Below, piece after piece: positions 36,001 to 43,966 of a DNA stretch of 64,000 nt. The notes beneath the pieces were generated by a model that saw nothing but the letters and a program-made list of their open reading frames with translations, was not told where the DNA came from and made no database searches. Made by a program: the position numbers and the translations under genes. Source of the stretch: Actinomycetes bacterium (lineage in GTDB: Bacteria; Actinomycetota; Acidimicrobiia; Acidimicrobiales; Palsa-688); NCBI GenBank assembly GCA_021811865.1, contig JAKAQB010000002.1, positions 1-64,000 of the forward strand, in the 5' to 3' direction. Each line of letters starts with the position of its first letter. Positions within the stretch are counted from its first letter, which is position 1.

Positions 36001-36747
36001 GCGGCCCGCCTCCTCGGTGGTCATGATGTCCTGCTTGCCGTTGTAGGTGGCCCCGTCGGGCATGTAGGCGACGGTCATGGCGAAGCGCCGGCGGCGGGTC
36101 ATGTTTGCGCCCGCCCCGTGGGCGGTGAGCCCGTTGTGGGCGACGGCGCTGCCGGCCGGGACCGGGCAGAACACCGGGTCTATCGAACGCCACTCCGGGT
36201 ACACCTCGAACAGCGCCCCGAGCCGCGGGCCGATGTCGGCGTTGTCGTACCGGCGGGTGCGGTGGGTGCCCGGCAGGTAGCACAGGCAGCCGTTCTCGGC
36301 GGTGGCGTCGTCGAGGGCGACCCATATCGTCAGGGCGTCCGGCGAGCTGAACGACCAGAACGGCACGTCGACGTGGAAGCCGGTCGGGTTGGCGTAGGGC
36401 TCCTTCACCAGCGCCTGGTCCAGGTAGATCCTCACGCCGCCGACGCCGGCGAGCTGCGCTGCTATGCGGCCGAGCGCCGGGGAGCAGACGAGCTCGGCGA
36501 CGGCCGGGTCGTCGAGCCGCAGGTCGATGCGCTGGGTGAACACCCGGTCGTAGTACTCGTGCTCGGACCGGAAGAACTCCCCGTACTCTCCGTCCGGGTC
36601 GGGCAGCCGGGCCTGCCGGCGCTCGATGGTGGCGTGGAGGCGCTCCCGCCACCGGGTGAGCTCGGCGGCGTCGAGCAGCGAGGGCAGCACGACAAAACCG
36701 TGCTCCTGGTAGGAGGCGATCTCCACGGGTGTTGCGGCGTCACGCAC
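35941..36747 (-). CDS. Phytanoyl-CoA dioxygenase (PhyH) family Fe(II)/2-oxoglutarate oxygenase
   Basis: 268 residues from GTG at 36747. The double-stranded beta helix has FHVDVPFWSF (His and Asp iron ligands, about 126-128) and the distal iron His in VAHNGLTAHGAG, followed by an Arg-rich stretch (TRRRRFAMTVAY) that should contact 2-oxoglutarate. Hydroxylates a small organic substrate that cannot be predicted. Its stop lies inside the end of the convergent nucleoside hydrolase gene. Confidence 0.88.
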   Translation of the reverse strand: MRDAATPVEIASYQEHGFVVLPSLLDAAELTRWRERLHATIERRQARLPDPDGEYGEFFRSEHEYYDRVFTQRIDLRLDDPAVAELVCSPALGRIAAQLAGVGGVRIYLDQALVKEPYANPTGFHVDVPFWSFSSPDALTIWVALDDATAENGCLCYLPGTHRTRRYDNADIGPRLGALFEVYPEWRSIDPVFCPVPAGSAVAHNGLTAHGAGANMTRRRRFAMTVAYMPDGATYNGKQDIMTTEEAGRLRVGDPLDDPVRHPLVSAI

Positions 36748-36767
36748 CGCAACATCCTGCCACGGCC

Positions 36768-37307
36768 CTACAGGAGGGCCGCCTGTTGCTCCCGGCGTCG
36801 CAGCTCGGCCGGGCCGGGCACCAGGCCCCGGTCGGCGGCCTCGCGCTGGAGGGGCGGCGGGAGGGCGCGTACGTCGATGATGAGGCCGTCGATCTCGACC
36901 ATCCAGGCAAAGGGGTGGTCCTCCAGCAGGCGCCGGCGACACAGCTCGGGCTCGAGCTGGCCGATCCCGAGGAGACGGCAGACGGCGCCCGCCTTGTTGG
37001 CCATGGTGGACTTGGCCACGCCGGTGAGGGCGGCCAGGTCGTCACCGGAGAGGTGGGGGTTCTGGGTTCTGTCGAAGAGGAAGTTGACCCGTCCCACGGT
37101 GTAGATGGCGGTGGCCGCCCACACCCGCAGGTCCCCGCGCGCAAGGGGGGAGGGGCGCTTGCGGGCCAGCTTTGCGACCAGGTTCCGGATCAGCTCGGCG
37201 TACTCGCCGTCGAGGTGCTCGGCGCAGAAGCCGTCGGTCAGGGCGAAGATCTGCTCGACGTCGTCCCGGAGGGCGACAGGGATGCGAAGGCGGGAGTCGA
37301 CGGCCAT
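36768..37307 (-). CDS. DUF6398-like protein
   Basis: 179 residues, no membrane segments. The core FALTDGFCAEHLDGEYAEL then ARKRPSPLARG, AIYTVGRVNFLFDRTQNPH and GVAKSTMANKAGAV matches what I recall of DUF6398; the last part looks like a DNA-binding helix-turn-helix. Function unknown. Its ATG overlaps the stop of the upstream HTH gene by one base (TGATG), so it is the last gene of a three-gene operon divergent from recA. Confidence 0.72.
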   Translation of the reverse strand: MAVDSRLRIPVALRDDVEQIFALTDGFCAEHLDGEYAELIRNLVAKLARKRPSPLARGDLRVWAATAIYTVGRVNFLFDRTQNPHLSGDDLAALTGVAKSTMANKAGAVCRLLGIGQLEPELCRRRLLEDHPFAWMVEIDGLIIDVRALPPPLQREAADRGLVPGPAELRRREQQAALL

Positions 37308-37951
37308 CAGCCGGCTGGGGCGGGGACGAAGTTCAGGTCGCGCTCTCCTGCTGTGCGCGCCATGGTGCCCATGACCCGCTCGGCGTCGTCGAACGGCCCT
37401 TGGACATAGAAGGGCCTGCCGTCCTTGCCGAAGGTGATCGGGCACGGGGTTGTCGGCCGGTCGAGGTGACCTGCCGCCGCAGCGAAGTCGGGGTGGGGTT
37501 CGAACCCCAGGCTGCGGGCGTAGTCGACCCCACCCCACACCAGGTGCCCGGCGAGCTCCACCGGTGCCGGGACGGGCGGCTCGTCGAAGCCGGCGAAGCA
37601 CCTGGCGCGCAGCTCCGGGAGCTTCGCTGCGTGCATGGTGACGGGGCCGAGGGCGTCCTTCACCCCGAGGCACCAGGTGTCCACGAGGTAGCAGCAGCAG
37701 GAGACCCTGCCGTAGCGCGGTGAGCGCGCCACGAGAACGCAGGCCAGCCCCGCCTCGTCCCACCCGGCGCTGACCCAGCAGCCGACGAGCGGGGGCGGGT
37801 CGTCGGCCCGCTCGGCCGCCACCGCTGCGACCAGCGGCCTCACCTTCGATGGTGGCAGGTTCAGCCCGCGTGCGATCTCCTTGGGCGACCGACCCCGTTC
37901 CCTCAGGTCCCGGACCCGGTCGAGTAGCTCCGTCTCGGTCATGGCTTCCAT
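37307..37951 (-). CDS. Unknown protein with N-terminal helix-turn-helix
   Basis: 214 residues. The first 45 form a resolvase/sigma-like helix-turn-helix (RDLRERGRSPKEIARGLNLP then SKVRPLV). The rest, including a Cys-rich patch YGRVSCCCYLVDTW, has no family I can name. The second half, with KDALGPVTMHAAKLPEL, recalls proteins often found beside DUF6398/SEC-C genes. The start at 37951 (or ATG at 37942) overlaps the end of the LuxR-type gene by about 13 bp; the end overlaps the DUF6398 gene by 1 bp. Confidence 0.6.
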   Translation of the reverse strand: MEAMTETELLDRVRDLRERGRSPKEIARGLNLPPSKVRPLVAAVAAERADDPPPLVGCWVSAGWDEAGLACVLVARSPRYGRVSCCCYLVDTWCLGVKDALGPVTMHAAKLPELRARCFAGFDEPPVPAPVELAGHLVWGGVDYARSLGFEPHPDFAAAAGHLDRPTTPCPITFGKDGRPFYVQGPFDDAERVMGTMARTAGERDLNFVPAPAG

Positions 37952-38373
37952 TGGAGCACCAGCGCCGGCCCGAGGCGCGGATACCGTCTCGCCCCGCCGG
38001 CGCCGCCCCTCTCCTCCCTGATGCGGTCGAGGTGGGAGCGCACAGTCCCGATGCTGATGAACATCTGGTGGCCGATCTCGCCGTAGGTCAGGTCGCTGGC
38101 TACCAGGGCGAGGAGCTCCCGCCCCCGGCGGCTGAGGCGCGGCGACGACGTGTCCCCGCACGCCGCGAACCGCTCGCAGGTGACCTCCACGGCCCTCGCC
38201 GCGTCGAGGCGCCGGCCGCGCTCGAAGGCGGCTGCGGTGGCCTCCTCTCCCGGGGCGGCGGCGGGCTCCTGCAGGGCGTTGGCGGTGAACAGCCCCGCCC
38301 CGCTCTCCCAGCTCCTCTGGACGGCGAGCCGGAGATGCTCCCGGGGCGCGGGGCTCGGAGCGGGATCCCCCAT
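37939..38373 (-). CDS. LuxR-type helix-turn-helix regulator
   Basis: 144 residues from the ATG at 38373. The N-terminal 85 residues are helical with no named domain. Residues about 93-135 ([31 protein letters not shown]) are a LuxR/GerE DNA-binding domain. First gene of the operon with the two downstream genes. The ATG touches an SOS box (38374-38387) shared with recA, so LexA bound there would also block this operon; a longer start at 38412 would place the box inside the coding sequence. Confidence 0.7.
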   Translation of the reverse strand: MGDPAPSPAPREHLRLAVQRSWESGAGLFTANALQEPAAAPGEEATAAAFERGRRLDAARAVEVTCERFAACGDTSSPRLSRRGRELLALVASDLTYGEIGHQMFISIGTVRSHLDRIREERGGAGGARRYPRLGPALVLQWKP

Positions 38374-38387
38374 CGAACAGACGTTCG
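38374..38387. promoter_or_regulatory. SOS (LexA) box upstream of recA
   Basis: CGAACAGACGTTCG: a perfect CGAAC-N4-GTTCG palindrome, the Gram-positive/actinobacterial LexA operator. It sits 97 bp upstream of the recA GTG and immediately adjacent to the divergent LuxR-type gene's ATG. The same motif class occurs three times at lexA in this window. Confidence 0.9.
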
Positions 38388-38483
38388 GTAGTACGCTGCC
38401 AGGGAACCACACCGGTGTGGTTCTGTCACACCCGGTCCGTAGGGTTGTCGGCGCACCGTCCGAGCAGCGAGAGGAATAATCCC

Positions 38484-40190
38484 GTGGAACGTGACAAGGC
38501 CCTCGACATGGCGCTTGGTCAGATCGAGAAGCAGTTCGGCAAGGGCGCCGTCATGCGGATGGGGGAGAACACCCACATGCAGATCGAGAGCATCTCGACC
38601 GGCGCCCTCTCCCTCGACATCGCCCTCGGCATCGGCGGCCTGCCTCGCGGCCGCGTCGTGGAGATCTTCGGGCCGGAGTCGAGCGGCAAGTCGACCCTCG
38701 CCATGCACGTGGTGGCCGAATCCCAGCGCAACGGCGGGATCTGCGCCTACATCGACGCCGAGCACGCCATGGACCCGGTATACGCCAAGGCCATCGGCGT
38801 CAACGTGGACGACCTGCTCATCTCCCAGCCCGACACCGGCGAGCAGGCCCTCGAGATCGCCGACATGCTGATCCGCTCCGGTGCCCTCGACGTGGTCGTC
38901 ATCGACTCGGTCGCCGCCCTCACCCCCCGCGCCGAGATCGAGGGCGAGATGGGCGACGCCCACGTCGGCCTCCAGGCCCGGCTGATGTCCCAGGCCCTGC
39001 GCAAGCTGACCGCCACCCTCAACAAGTCCAACACGATCGCGATCTTCATCAACCAACTGCGAGAGAAGATCGGGATCTCCTACGGGTCACCGGAGGTCAC
39101 GCCCGGCGGCCGCGCCCTCAAGTTCTACTCCTCGGTCCGCCTGGACATCCGCCGGATCGAGTCCATCAAGGACGGGGCCGAGGTAACTGGCAACCGAACC
39201 CGTGTGAAGGTCGTGAAGAACAAGTGCGTCGCCGCCGGCACGCTCGTATTCGACCCGACCACCGGTCGCACGCATCGGATCGAGGACATCGTCGACCGCG
39301 GCGCCGGCGTCTCGGTCGTGGCGGTGGACAAGGCGGGCCGCCTCGAGGTCCGACCCATCGTCGACCGCTTCAACCAGGGCGAGGCCGAGGTGATCGGCGT
39401 CGAGCTCGGCGACGGTGCGCAGCTGTGGGTGACACCGGACCACCGGGTGCTGACCGCCACCGGGTGGCGGGAGGCCGGCGAGCTCGGCGCCGGTGACCGG
39501 CTGGCCCGTCCCTGCTGGGCCGGCCGCTTCGGGAAGCCCGCGCCGCCTGCCGCCGGCGATGACGCTGACGTCCTGCCGAGCTCTCTCGGCGACCTGGTGA
39601 TCCGGTACGTGCAGACCCTCGACCTGGAGGGAACGACGGTCGCCGAGGTGTTCGGCCTCCCCCTGGGCTCCCTCCGCCCGGGTGTCGAGGTGCGCAGGGA
39701 TCAGGTCAGGCGGCTCGCTGAGGCGCTGGACAGCCCCTTCCTGCGGGAGATCCTGACCGAGGAGGTCTGGTACGACAGGATCGTCGCTGTGCACCCGCCG
39801 GAGTGGCGGGACATCTACGACATCGAGGTCGACGTCGACCACACGTTCGTCGCCAACGACATCGTGGTCTCCAACTGCGCGCCGCCGTTCAAGCAGGCCG
39901 AGTTCGACATCATGTACGGCAGGGGTATCAGCCGTGAGGGATCGCTGCTCGACGTGGCCGTGACGATGAGCATCGTCAAGAAGTCGGGTGCCTGGTACAC
40001 CTACGAAGGAGAGCAGCTCGGCCAGGGTCGGGAGAATGCCAAGAAGTTCCTGTCGGAGAACCTCGAGGTGCTCCTCGAGATCGACCAGGCCGTGAGGGCC
40101 TGTTCCGGCATGATCGGCTTCGGCGTCGCCGGCGATGCTCCGATCGGCGCCGACCCGATGGACGACGAGCCCATCTCCCTCAGCGACTGA
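38484..40190 (+). CDS. recA: Recombinase RecA precursor interrupted by a mini-intein
   Basis: 568 codons: a 351-residue RecA after splicing plus a 217-residue intein. RecA binds ssDNA, drives strand exchange and triggers LexA self-cleavage. Walker [10 protein letters not shown] is at 63-71, and loop motifs follow. The intein lies between ...VKVVKNK and [11 protein letters not shown], with extein Cys465 as the +1 residue; most RecAs have Val there. The GTG start has GAGAGGAA upstream. Regulated by the SOS box at 38374. recX, the usual next gene, is absent; spoVS follows instead. Confidence 0.97.
   Translation: MERDKALDMALGQIEKQFGKGAVMRMGENTHMQIESISTGALSLDIALGIGGLPRGRVVEIFGPESSGKSTLAMHVVAESQRNGGICAYIDAEHAMDPVYAKAIGVNVDDLLISQPDTGEQALEIADMLIRSGALDVVVIDSVAALTPRAEIEGEMGDAHVGLQARLMSQALRKLTATLNKSNTIAIFINQLREKIGISYGSPEVTPGGRALKFYSSVRLDIRRIESIKDGAEVTGNRTRVKVVKNKCVAAGTLVFDPTTGRTHRIEDIVDRGAGVSVVAVDKAGRLEVRPIVDRFNQGEAEVIGVELGDGAQLWVTPDHRVLTATGWREAGELGAGDRLARPCWAGRFGKPAPPAAGDDADVLPSSLGDLVIRYVQTLDLEGTTVAEVFGLPLGSLRPGVEVRRDQVRRLAEALDSPFLREILTEEVWYDRIVAVHPPEWRDIYDIEVDVDHTFVANDIVVSNCAPPFKQAEFDIMYGRGISREGSLLDVAVTMSIVKKSGAWYTYEGEQLGQGRENAKKFLSENLEVLLEIDQAVRACSGMIGFGVAGDAPIGADPMDDEPISLSD
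39225..39875 (+). other. RecA mini-intein (no homing endonuclease)
   Basis: 217 residues. Block A starts [14 protein letters not shown] with Cys1. Block B is [13 protein letters not shown] with the Thr-x-x-His needed for the first acyl shift. Block F is [19 protein letters not shown]. Block G ends VVSN, with terminal Asn217 followed by Cys +1. The usual penultimate His is Ser. No LAGLIDADG motifs are seen; a short linker with a leftover HTH-like stretch lies in the middle. The insertion site (KNK|C) appears to be the one used by the M. tuberculosis RecA intein, and the last third is recognisably related to it. Confidence 0.93.
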
Positions 40191-40204
40191 ATGCAACTGA
40201 CCCC

Positions 40205-40265
40205 CTGGGTAACAACCTTCCGTCGGGAGGGGGCGCCGGCACTGTGGCGAACCTTCCGGCGGGAG
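40205..40265 (+). repeat. Two short imperfect hairpin repeats between recA and spoVS
   Basis: AACCTTCCGTCGGGAGG and AACCTTCCGGCGGGAGT lie 37 bp apart. Each can fold as a short CTTCC/GGGAG hairpin. They may slow or end recA transcription, but there is no T-run. Confidence 0.4.
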
Positions 40266-40302
40266 TGCTCAGGACGGGCGCCCTCCGAGCTCGGAGAAGC
40301 GC

Positions 40303-40638
40303 GTGGCTGCAGTCGTCAAGGTGTCGAGCAGGTCGAGCCCCAACGCCGTGGCGGGGGCGCTGGCCGGGTTGGTGCGCGCCAGCGGCGACGAGGTGGTGCA
40401 GGTCGTAGGAGCCGGTGCCCTCAACCAGGCGGTCAAGGCGATCGCCATCGCCCGCAGGTCCACAGGTGGCTCAGGGCTGGACCTGACGTGCCTGCCCACC
40501 TTCGCCACGGTCGACATCGACGGCGAGGCCCGCACGGCGATCCGCCTGTTCGTGAATGGCGTCCAGCTCGACGTGGAGCCGGCCGGCGATGGGCAGGCGG
40601 CCGGCGACCTCGCCGGCACGGACTGCGACCACGCCTGA
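40303..40638 (+). CDS. spoVS: SpoVS-family protein
   Basis: 111 residues; the first 86 match stage V sporulation protein S: KVSSRSSPNAVAGALAGLVR, VVGAGALNQAVKAIAIARR and CLPTFATVDIDGEARTAIRL. This is an Alba-like fold tied to sporulation and septation in Firmicutes and to other roles elsewhere. The last 25 residues are an acidic extension. GTG start. No other sporulation genes are in the window, so a sporulation role is not implied. It sits in the position normally held by recX. Confidence 0.9.
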   Translation: MAAVVKVSSRSSPNAVAGALAGLVRASGDEVVQVVGAGALNQAVKAIAIARRSTGGSGLDLTCLPTFATVDIDGEARTAIRLFVNGVQLDVEPAGDGQAAGDLAGTDCDHA

Positions 40639-40806
40639 CCCCCCGCCCCCGTTCCGCGCGCAGCCGGGCCGACCGCGCGCACAGGCAACCAGATGCCGTC
40701 GTCGGTGCGCGCAGTTCGCCGCCCTGCGCGCGGTTTGCCATCCGGGCCCCCGCCATTCGCCGCCCGGGCCCCGTCGGGCTGCCGCCACCTCCTACAATTG
40801 CCCGTC

Positions 40807-42273
40807 GTGTCCGCACCTGCCCGCCAGTACCTGATCCGCACGTACGGCTGCCAGATGAACGAGCACGATTCCAGGCGCCTCGCCGGCATCCTCGAAGCGG
40901 ACGGGATGGTGCCGACCGAGGACCCCGCCGCCGCGGACGTCGTCGTCCTGAACACGTGCTGCATCCGTGAGAACGCCGACAACAAGCTCTACGGCGCCCT
41001 CGGCCACCTGAAGACCGTGAAGGCCGGGCGCCCCCAACTCCAGATCGCCGTCGGAGGGTGCCTCGCCCAGAAGGACCGGGAGCTCATCCGGCAGCGGGCG
41101 CCGTGGGTCGACGCCGTGTGGGGCACCCACAATGTCGGGCGGGCCGGCGAGCTGCTCGCCCGGGCGGCCGCCGCCGGCCCCGTCACCGAGATCTGGGAGG
41201 AGGGTGGCGCCGACGCCTTCCCCTCCGCCCTCCCGGTGGGCCAGGACGCGGGCTGGGCAGCCTGGGTGACCATACAGGTCGGCTGTGACAACCACTGCGC
41301 CTTCTGCATCGTGCCGGCAGTGCGGGGACGGGAGGCGAGCCGCCCCTTCGGCGAGATCGTCGACGAGGTGGCACGCCTGGCCGCCGACGGCACGGTCGAG
41401 GTGACACTGCTCGGCCAGAACGTCAACTCCTACGGCCGCGATCTGACCCTGGCGCTGCGAGGGGATCCGGACTGGAAGAAAGGCGCCGCCCTCACCGGCC
41501 CCACTTGGACGGGCGACGAACGCCCCCGCCCGCGCCCGCTCTTCGCCGATCTCTTGCGAGCGGTGGCAAGTGTGCCCGGGATCCGACGTGTTCGTTACAC
41601 CAGCCCCCACCCGAAGGACCTGCGCCCCGAGACGATCGCCGCCATGGCCGAGGAGCCGGCCGTCTGCGAGCACCTCCACCTGCCGCTGCAGTCCGGCAGC
41701 GACCGGGTTCTCGCTGCCATGCACCGCGGCTACACCGCCGAGCGCTACCTCCAGCGGCTCGGCACCGCCCGGGCCGCCGTTGCCGACCTGGCGGTCACCA
41801 CCGACATCATCGTCGGCTTCCCCGGCGAGACCGAGGACGACTTCGACGCCACCCTAGACGTCGTCGCCCGAGCCGGCTACGACAGCGCCTACACCTTCGT
41901 CTACTCCCCCCGCCCGGGCACCGAGGCCGCCGCCCGCCCGGACGACTTCGTGCCCCCCGAGGTCACCGCCGCCCGCTTCGCGCGCCTCCAGGTCGCAGTC
42001 GAGCGCTCCGCCCTCGCCTGTCACCAAGCCCGTGTCGGCCGGGTGGAGGAGGTCCTCGTGGAGGGTCTATCGAAGCGGGACCCGGGCATGGTGTCGGGTC
42101 GCACCCGGCAGAACAAGCTCGTCCACCTGCCGGCGGGTTCGCCCGGCCTGCGCCCCGGGGCCTTCTGTGCCGTGCAGGTCGTGCGCGCCGCGCCACACTT
42201 CCTCGTGGGCGAGCTGGTCGAGGTGACCGCCGCACCCCGGCACCGCACCCGCATCCCGGTGGCCGCCGGCTGA
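40807..42273 (+). CDS. miaB: tRNA-2-methylthio-N6-dimethylallyladenosine synthase
   Basis: 488 residues. Methylthiolates i6A37 of tRNAs reading codons that begin with U. The N-terminal UPF0004 domain has YLIRTYGCQMNEHDS, NTCCIRENAD and GGCLAQKD, which bind the auxiliary cluster. The radical SAM motif is CDNHCAFC (about 161-168), and TRAM is at the C-terminus. GTG start set by the family N-terminus. It overlaps miaA by 4 bp, giving a two-step tRNA modification pair in one transcript. Confidence 0.95.
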   Translation: MSAPARQYLIRTYGCQMNEHDSRRLAGILEADGMVPTEDPAAADVVVLNTCCIRENADNKLYGALGHLKTVKAGRPQLQIAVGGCLAQKDRELIRQRAPWVDAVWGTHNVGRAGELLARAAAAGPVTEIWEEGGADAFPSALPVGQDAGWAAWVTIQVGCDNHCAFCIVPAVRGREASRPFGEIVDEVARLAADGTVEVTLLGQNVNSYGRDLTLALRGDPDWKKGAALTGPTWTGDERPRPRPLFADLLRAVASVPGIRRVRYTSPHPKDLRPETIAAMAEEPAVCEHLHLPLQSGSDRVLAAMHRGYTAERYLQRLGTARAAVADLAVTTDIIVGFPGETEDDFDATLDVVARAGYDSAYTFVYSPRPGTEAAARPDDFVPPEVTAARFARLQVAVERSALACHQARVGRVEEVLVEGLSKRDPGMVSGRTRQNKLVHLPAGSPGLRPGAFCAVQVVRAAPHFLVGELVEVTAAPRHRTRIPVAAG

Positions 42274-43187
42274 GCACCTGCCCTTACCACCTCGCCCTGG
42301 TCGGGACGACGGCGTCGGGCAAGTCGGAGGCCGCCCTGGCCGTCGCCCTGGAGCTCGGCGACGTCGAGATCGTCACCGTCGACTCCATGCAGGTGTACCG
42401 GGGCATGGACATCGGCACCGCTAAGCCGGGCCCCGCCGCCCGGGCGGCCGTGCCCCACCACCTGGTCGACCTCGCCGACCCGGCCGAGGAGTGGACCGTC
42501 GCCCGGTGGCTCGCTGCCGCCCGCGACGCGCTGGCCGGCATCGAGGGGCGCGGCCGGCGTGCGCTGCTCGTGGGCGGGACCGGCCTGTACTTCCAGGCGC
42601 TCGTCGACGGGCTCACCCCACCCGGCCGGTACCCGGAGGTGCGGGCCCGGCTCGACGCCCAACCCGACACAGCCGCTCTCTACCGCCGCCTCGCCGAGCT
42701 CGACCCTCTCGCCGCCTCCCGGATGCAGCCGGCCAACCGCCGGCGGGTCCTGCGCGCCCTGGAGGTGACCCTCGGCAGCGGCCGGCCCTTCTCCGCCCAC
42801 GGCCCTGGTCTGGAGGCCTACCCGCCGGCGCCGTGGCGGATCGCCGGGCTGTCGCTGCCACCCGCCGCTGTGGCGGAGCGCATCGCCCTGCGCTGGCGGG
42901 CGATGATGGACCGAGGCCTGCTCGCGGAGGTGAGGACCCTCGCCGACCGGCCCGCCGGCCTGTCCCGCACGGCCCGCCAGGCGCTCGGCTACCGGGAGCT
43001 GCTCGCCCACCTGGAGTGTGGGGTCCCCCTCGCCGACGCCGAGGCGGAGGCGGTGCGCCGTACCCGGTCCTTCGCCCGCCGCCAGCGGGCGTGGTGGCGG
43101 CGCGACCCGCGCATCACCTGGTACGAGGCTTCTGGCAATCCGCTCGCCGACAGCGCCTTGCTGCTGGGAGACTGGAGGAAGGCATGA
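42270..43187 (+). CDS. miaA: tRNA dimethylallyltransferase
   Basis: 305 residues. Adds the isopentenyl group to A37, the substrate for MiaB. P-loop LVGTTASGKS is at about 9-18, then DSMQVYRGMDIGTAKP, which contacts the base, and the RRVLRALEV and RQALGYRE segments typical of MiaA. No ATG, GTG or TTG lies in frame before the P-loop. The best start is a CTG at 42270 overlapping the miaB stop (CTGA), which gives a family-like N-terminus. Its end overlaps dapF by 4 bp. Confidence 0.93.
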   Translation: MSTCPYHLALVGTTASGKSEAALAVALELGDVEIVTVDSMQVYRGMDIGTAKPGPAARAAVPHHLVDLADPAEEWTVARWLAAARDALAGIEGRGRRALLVGGTGLYFQALVDGLTPPGRYPEVRARLDAQPDTAALYRRLAELDPLAASRMQPANRRRVLRALEVTLGSGRPFSAHGPGLEAYPPAPWRIAGLSLPPAAVAERIALRWRAMMDRGLLAEVRTLADRPAGLSRTARQALGYRELLAHLECGVPLADAEAEAVRRTRSFARRQRAWWRRDPRITWYEASGNPLADSALLLGDWRKA

Positions 43188-43966
43188 CCACCCTCGCCCT
43201 CCGCAAGTACCACGGCCTGGGAAACGACTTCCTCGTGGCGCTCGACCCGGTGGTGATCCCCGGCGCCGCTCTCGCCCGCCGGGTGTGCGACCGCCGCCGC
43301 GGCGTCGGCGCAGACGGGCTGGTGGTGGCGAGGACCGAGCCGTTCACCTTCCGGCTGTTCAATGCCGACGGCTCCGAGGCGGAGATGAGCGGCAACGGCA
43401 TGCGTTGCCTGGCTCACGCCGCCCTCGACGCCGGGGTCGTCGCCGAGGGCGTACCGGTAGCGGTGGCCACACCCGCCGGCCCCCGCCGGTTCGTGATCGA
43501 GCGCTGTGGCCCGACCTCCGCGTGGACCGACGTGGAGATGGGTGTTGCCGCCATCGACGGTGATGCCCAGCGCTGCAACGTCGGTCACGGGGAGCTCGCC
43601 GTCCGGGTGGGCAACCCGCACCTAGTTGTCGCCGGGCCCGACCCTGCCGGCGTGGACGTCGCCACGCTCGGCGCCCGGCTCGAGGTGGCCGTGCCCGGCG
43701 GCCAGAACGTCGAGTTCGTCACCCTCGGGCCCGGTTCCGACGAGCTCACCATGCGCGTCTGGGAGAGGGGTGTGGGGGAGACGGAAGCCTGCGGCACCGG
43801 CTCGGTGGCCGCCGCCGTGGCCTTCCACCACTGGGGCCGGGTGGGGGCGGTTGTCACCGTCCACCAGCCGGGTGGTCCGGTCGCCGTGCGCATCGACCCG
43901 GACGGCGCGACGCACCTGGCCGGCCCGAGCGAGCATGTCGCCGACTGCACCGTGCGCCTCCCGTGA
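43184..43966 (+). CDS. dapF: Diaminopimelate epimerase
   Basis: 260 residues. Converts LL-DAP to meso-DAP for lysine and peptidoglycan. The two catalytic Cys are both present: SGNGMRC (about 72) and ETEACGTGS (about 203). The N-terminus KYHGLGNDFLV is the family signature. ATG overlaps the miaA stop (ATGA), and the stop overlaps the hflX GTG, so translation is coupled on both sides. Confidence 0.95.
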   Translation: MTTLALRKYHGLGNDFLVALDPVVIPGAALARRVCDRRRGVGADGLVVARTEPFTFRLFNADGSEAEMSGNGMRCLAHAALDAGVVAEGVPVAVATPAGPRRFVIERCGPTSAWTDVEMGVAAIDGDAQRCNVGHGELAVRVGNPHLVVAGPDPAGVDVATLGARLEVAVPGGQNVEFVTLGPGSDELTMRVWERGVGETEACGTGSVAAAVAFHHWGRVGAVVTVHQPGGPVAVRIDPDGATHLAGPSEHVADCTVRLP

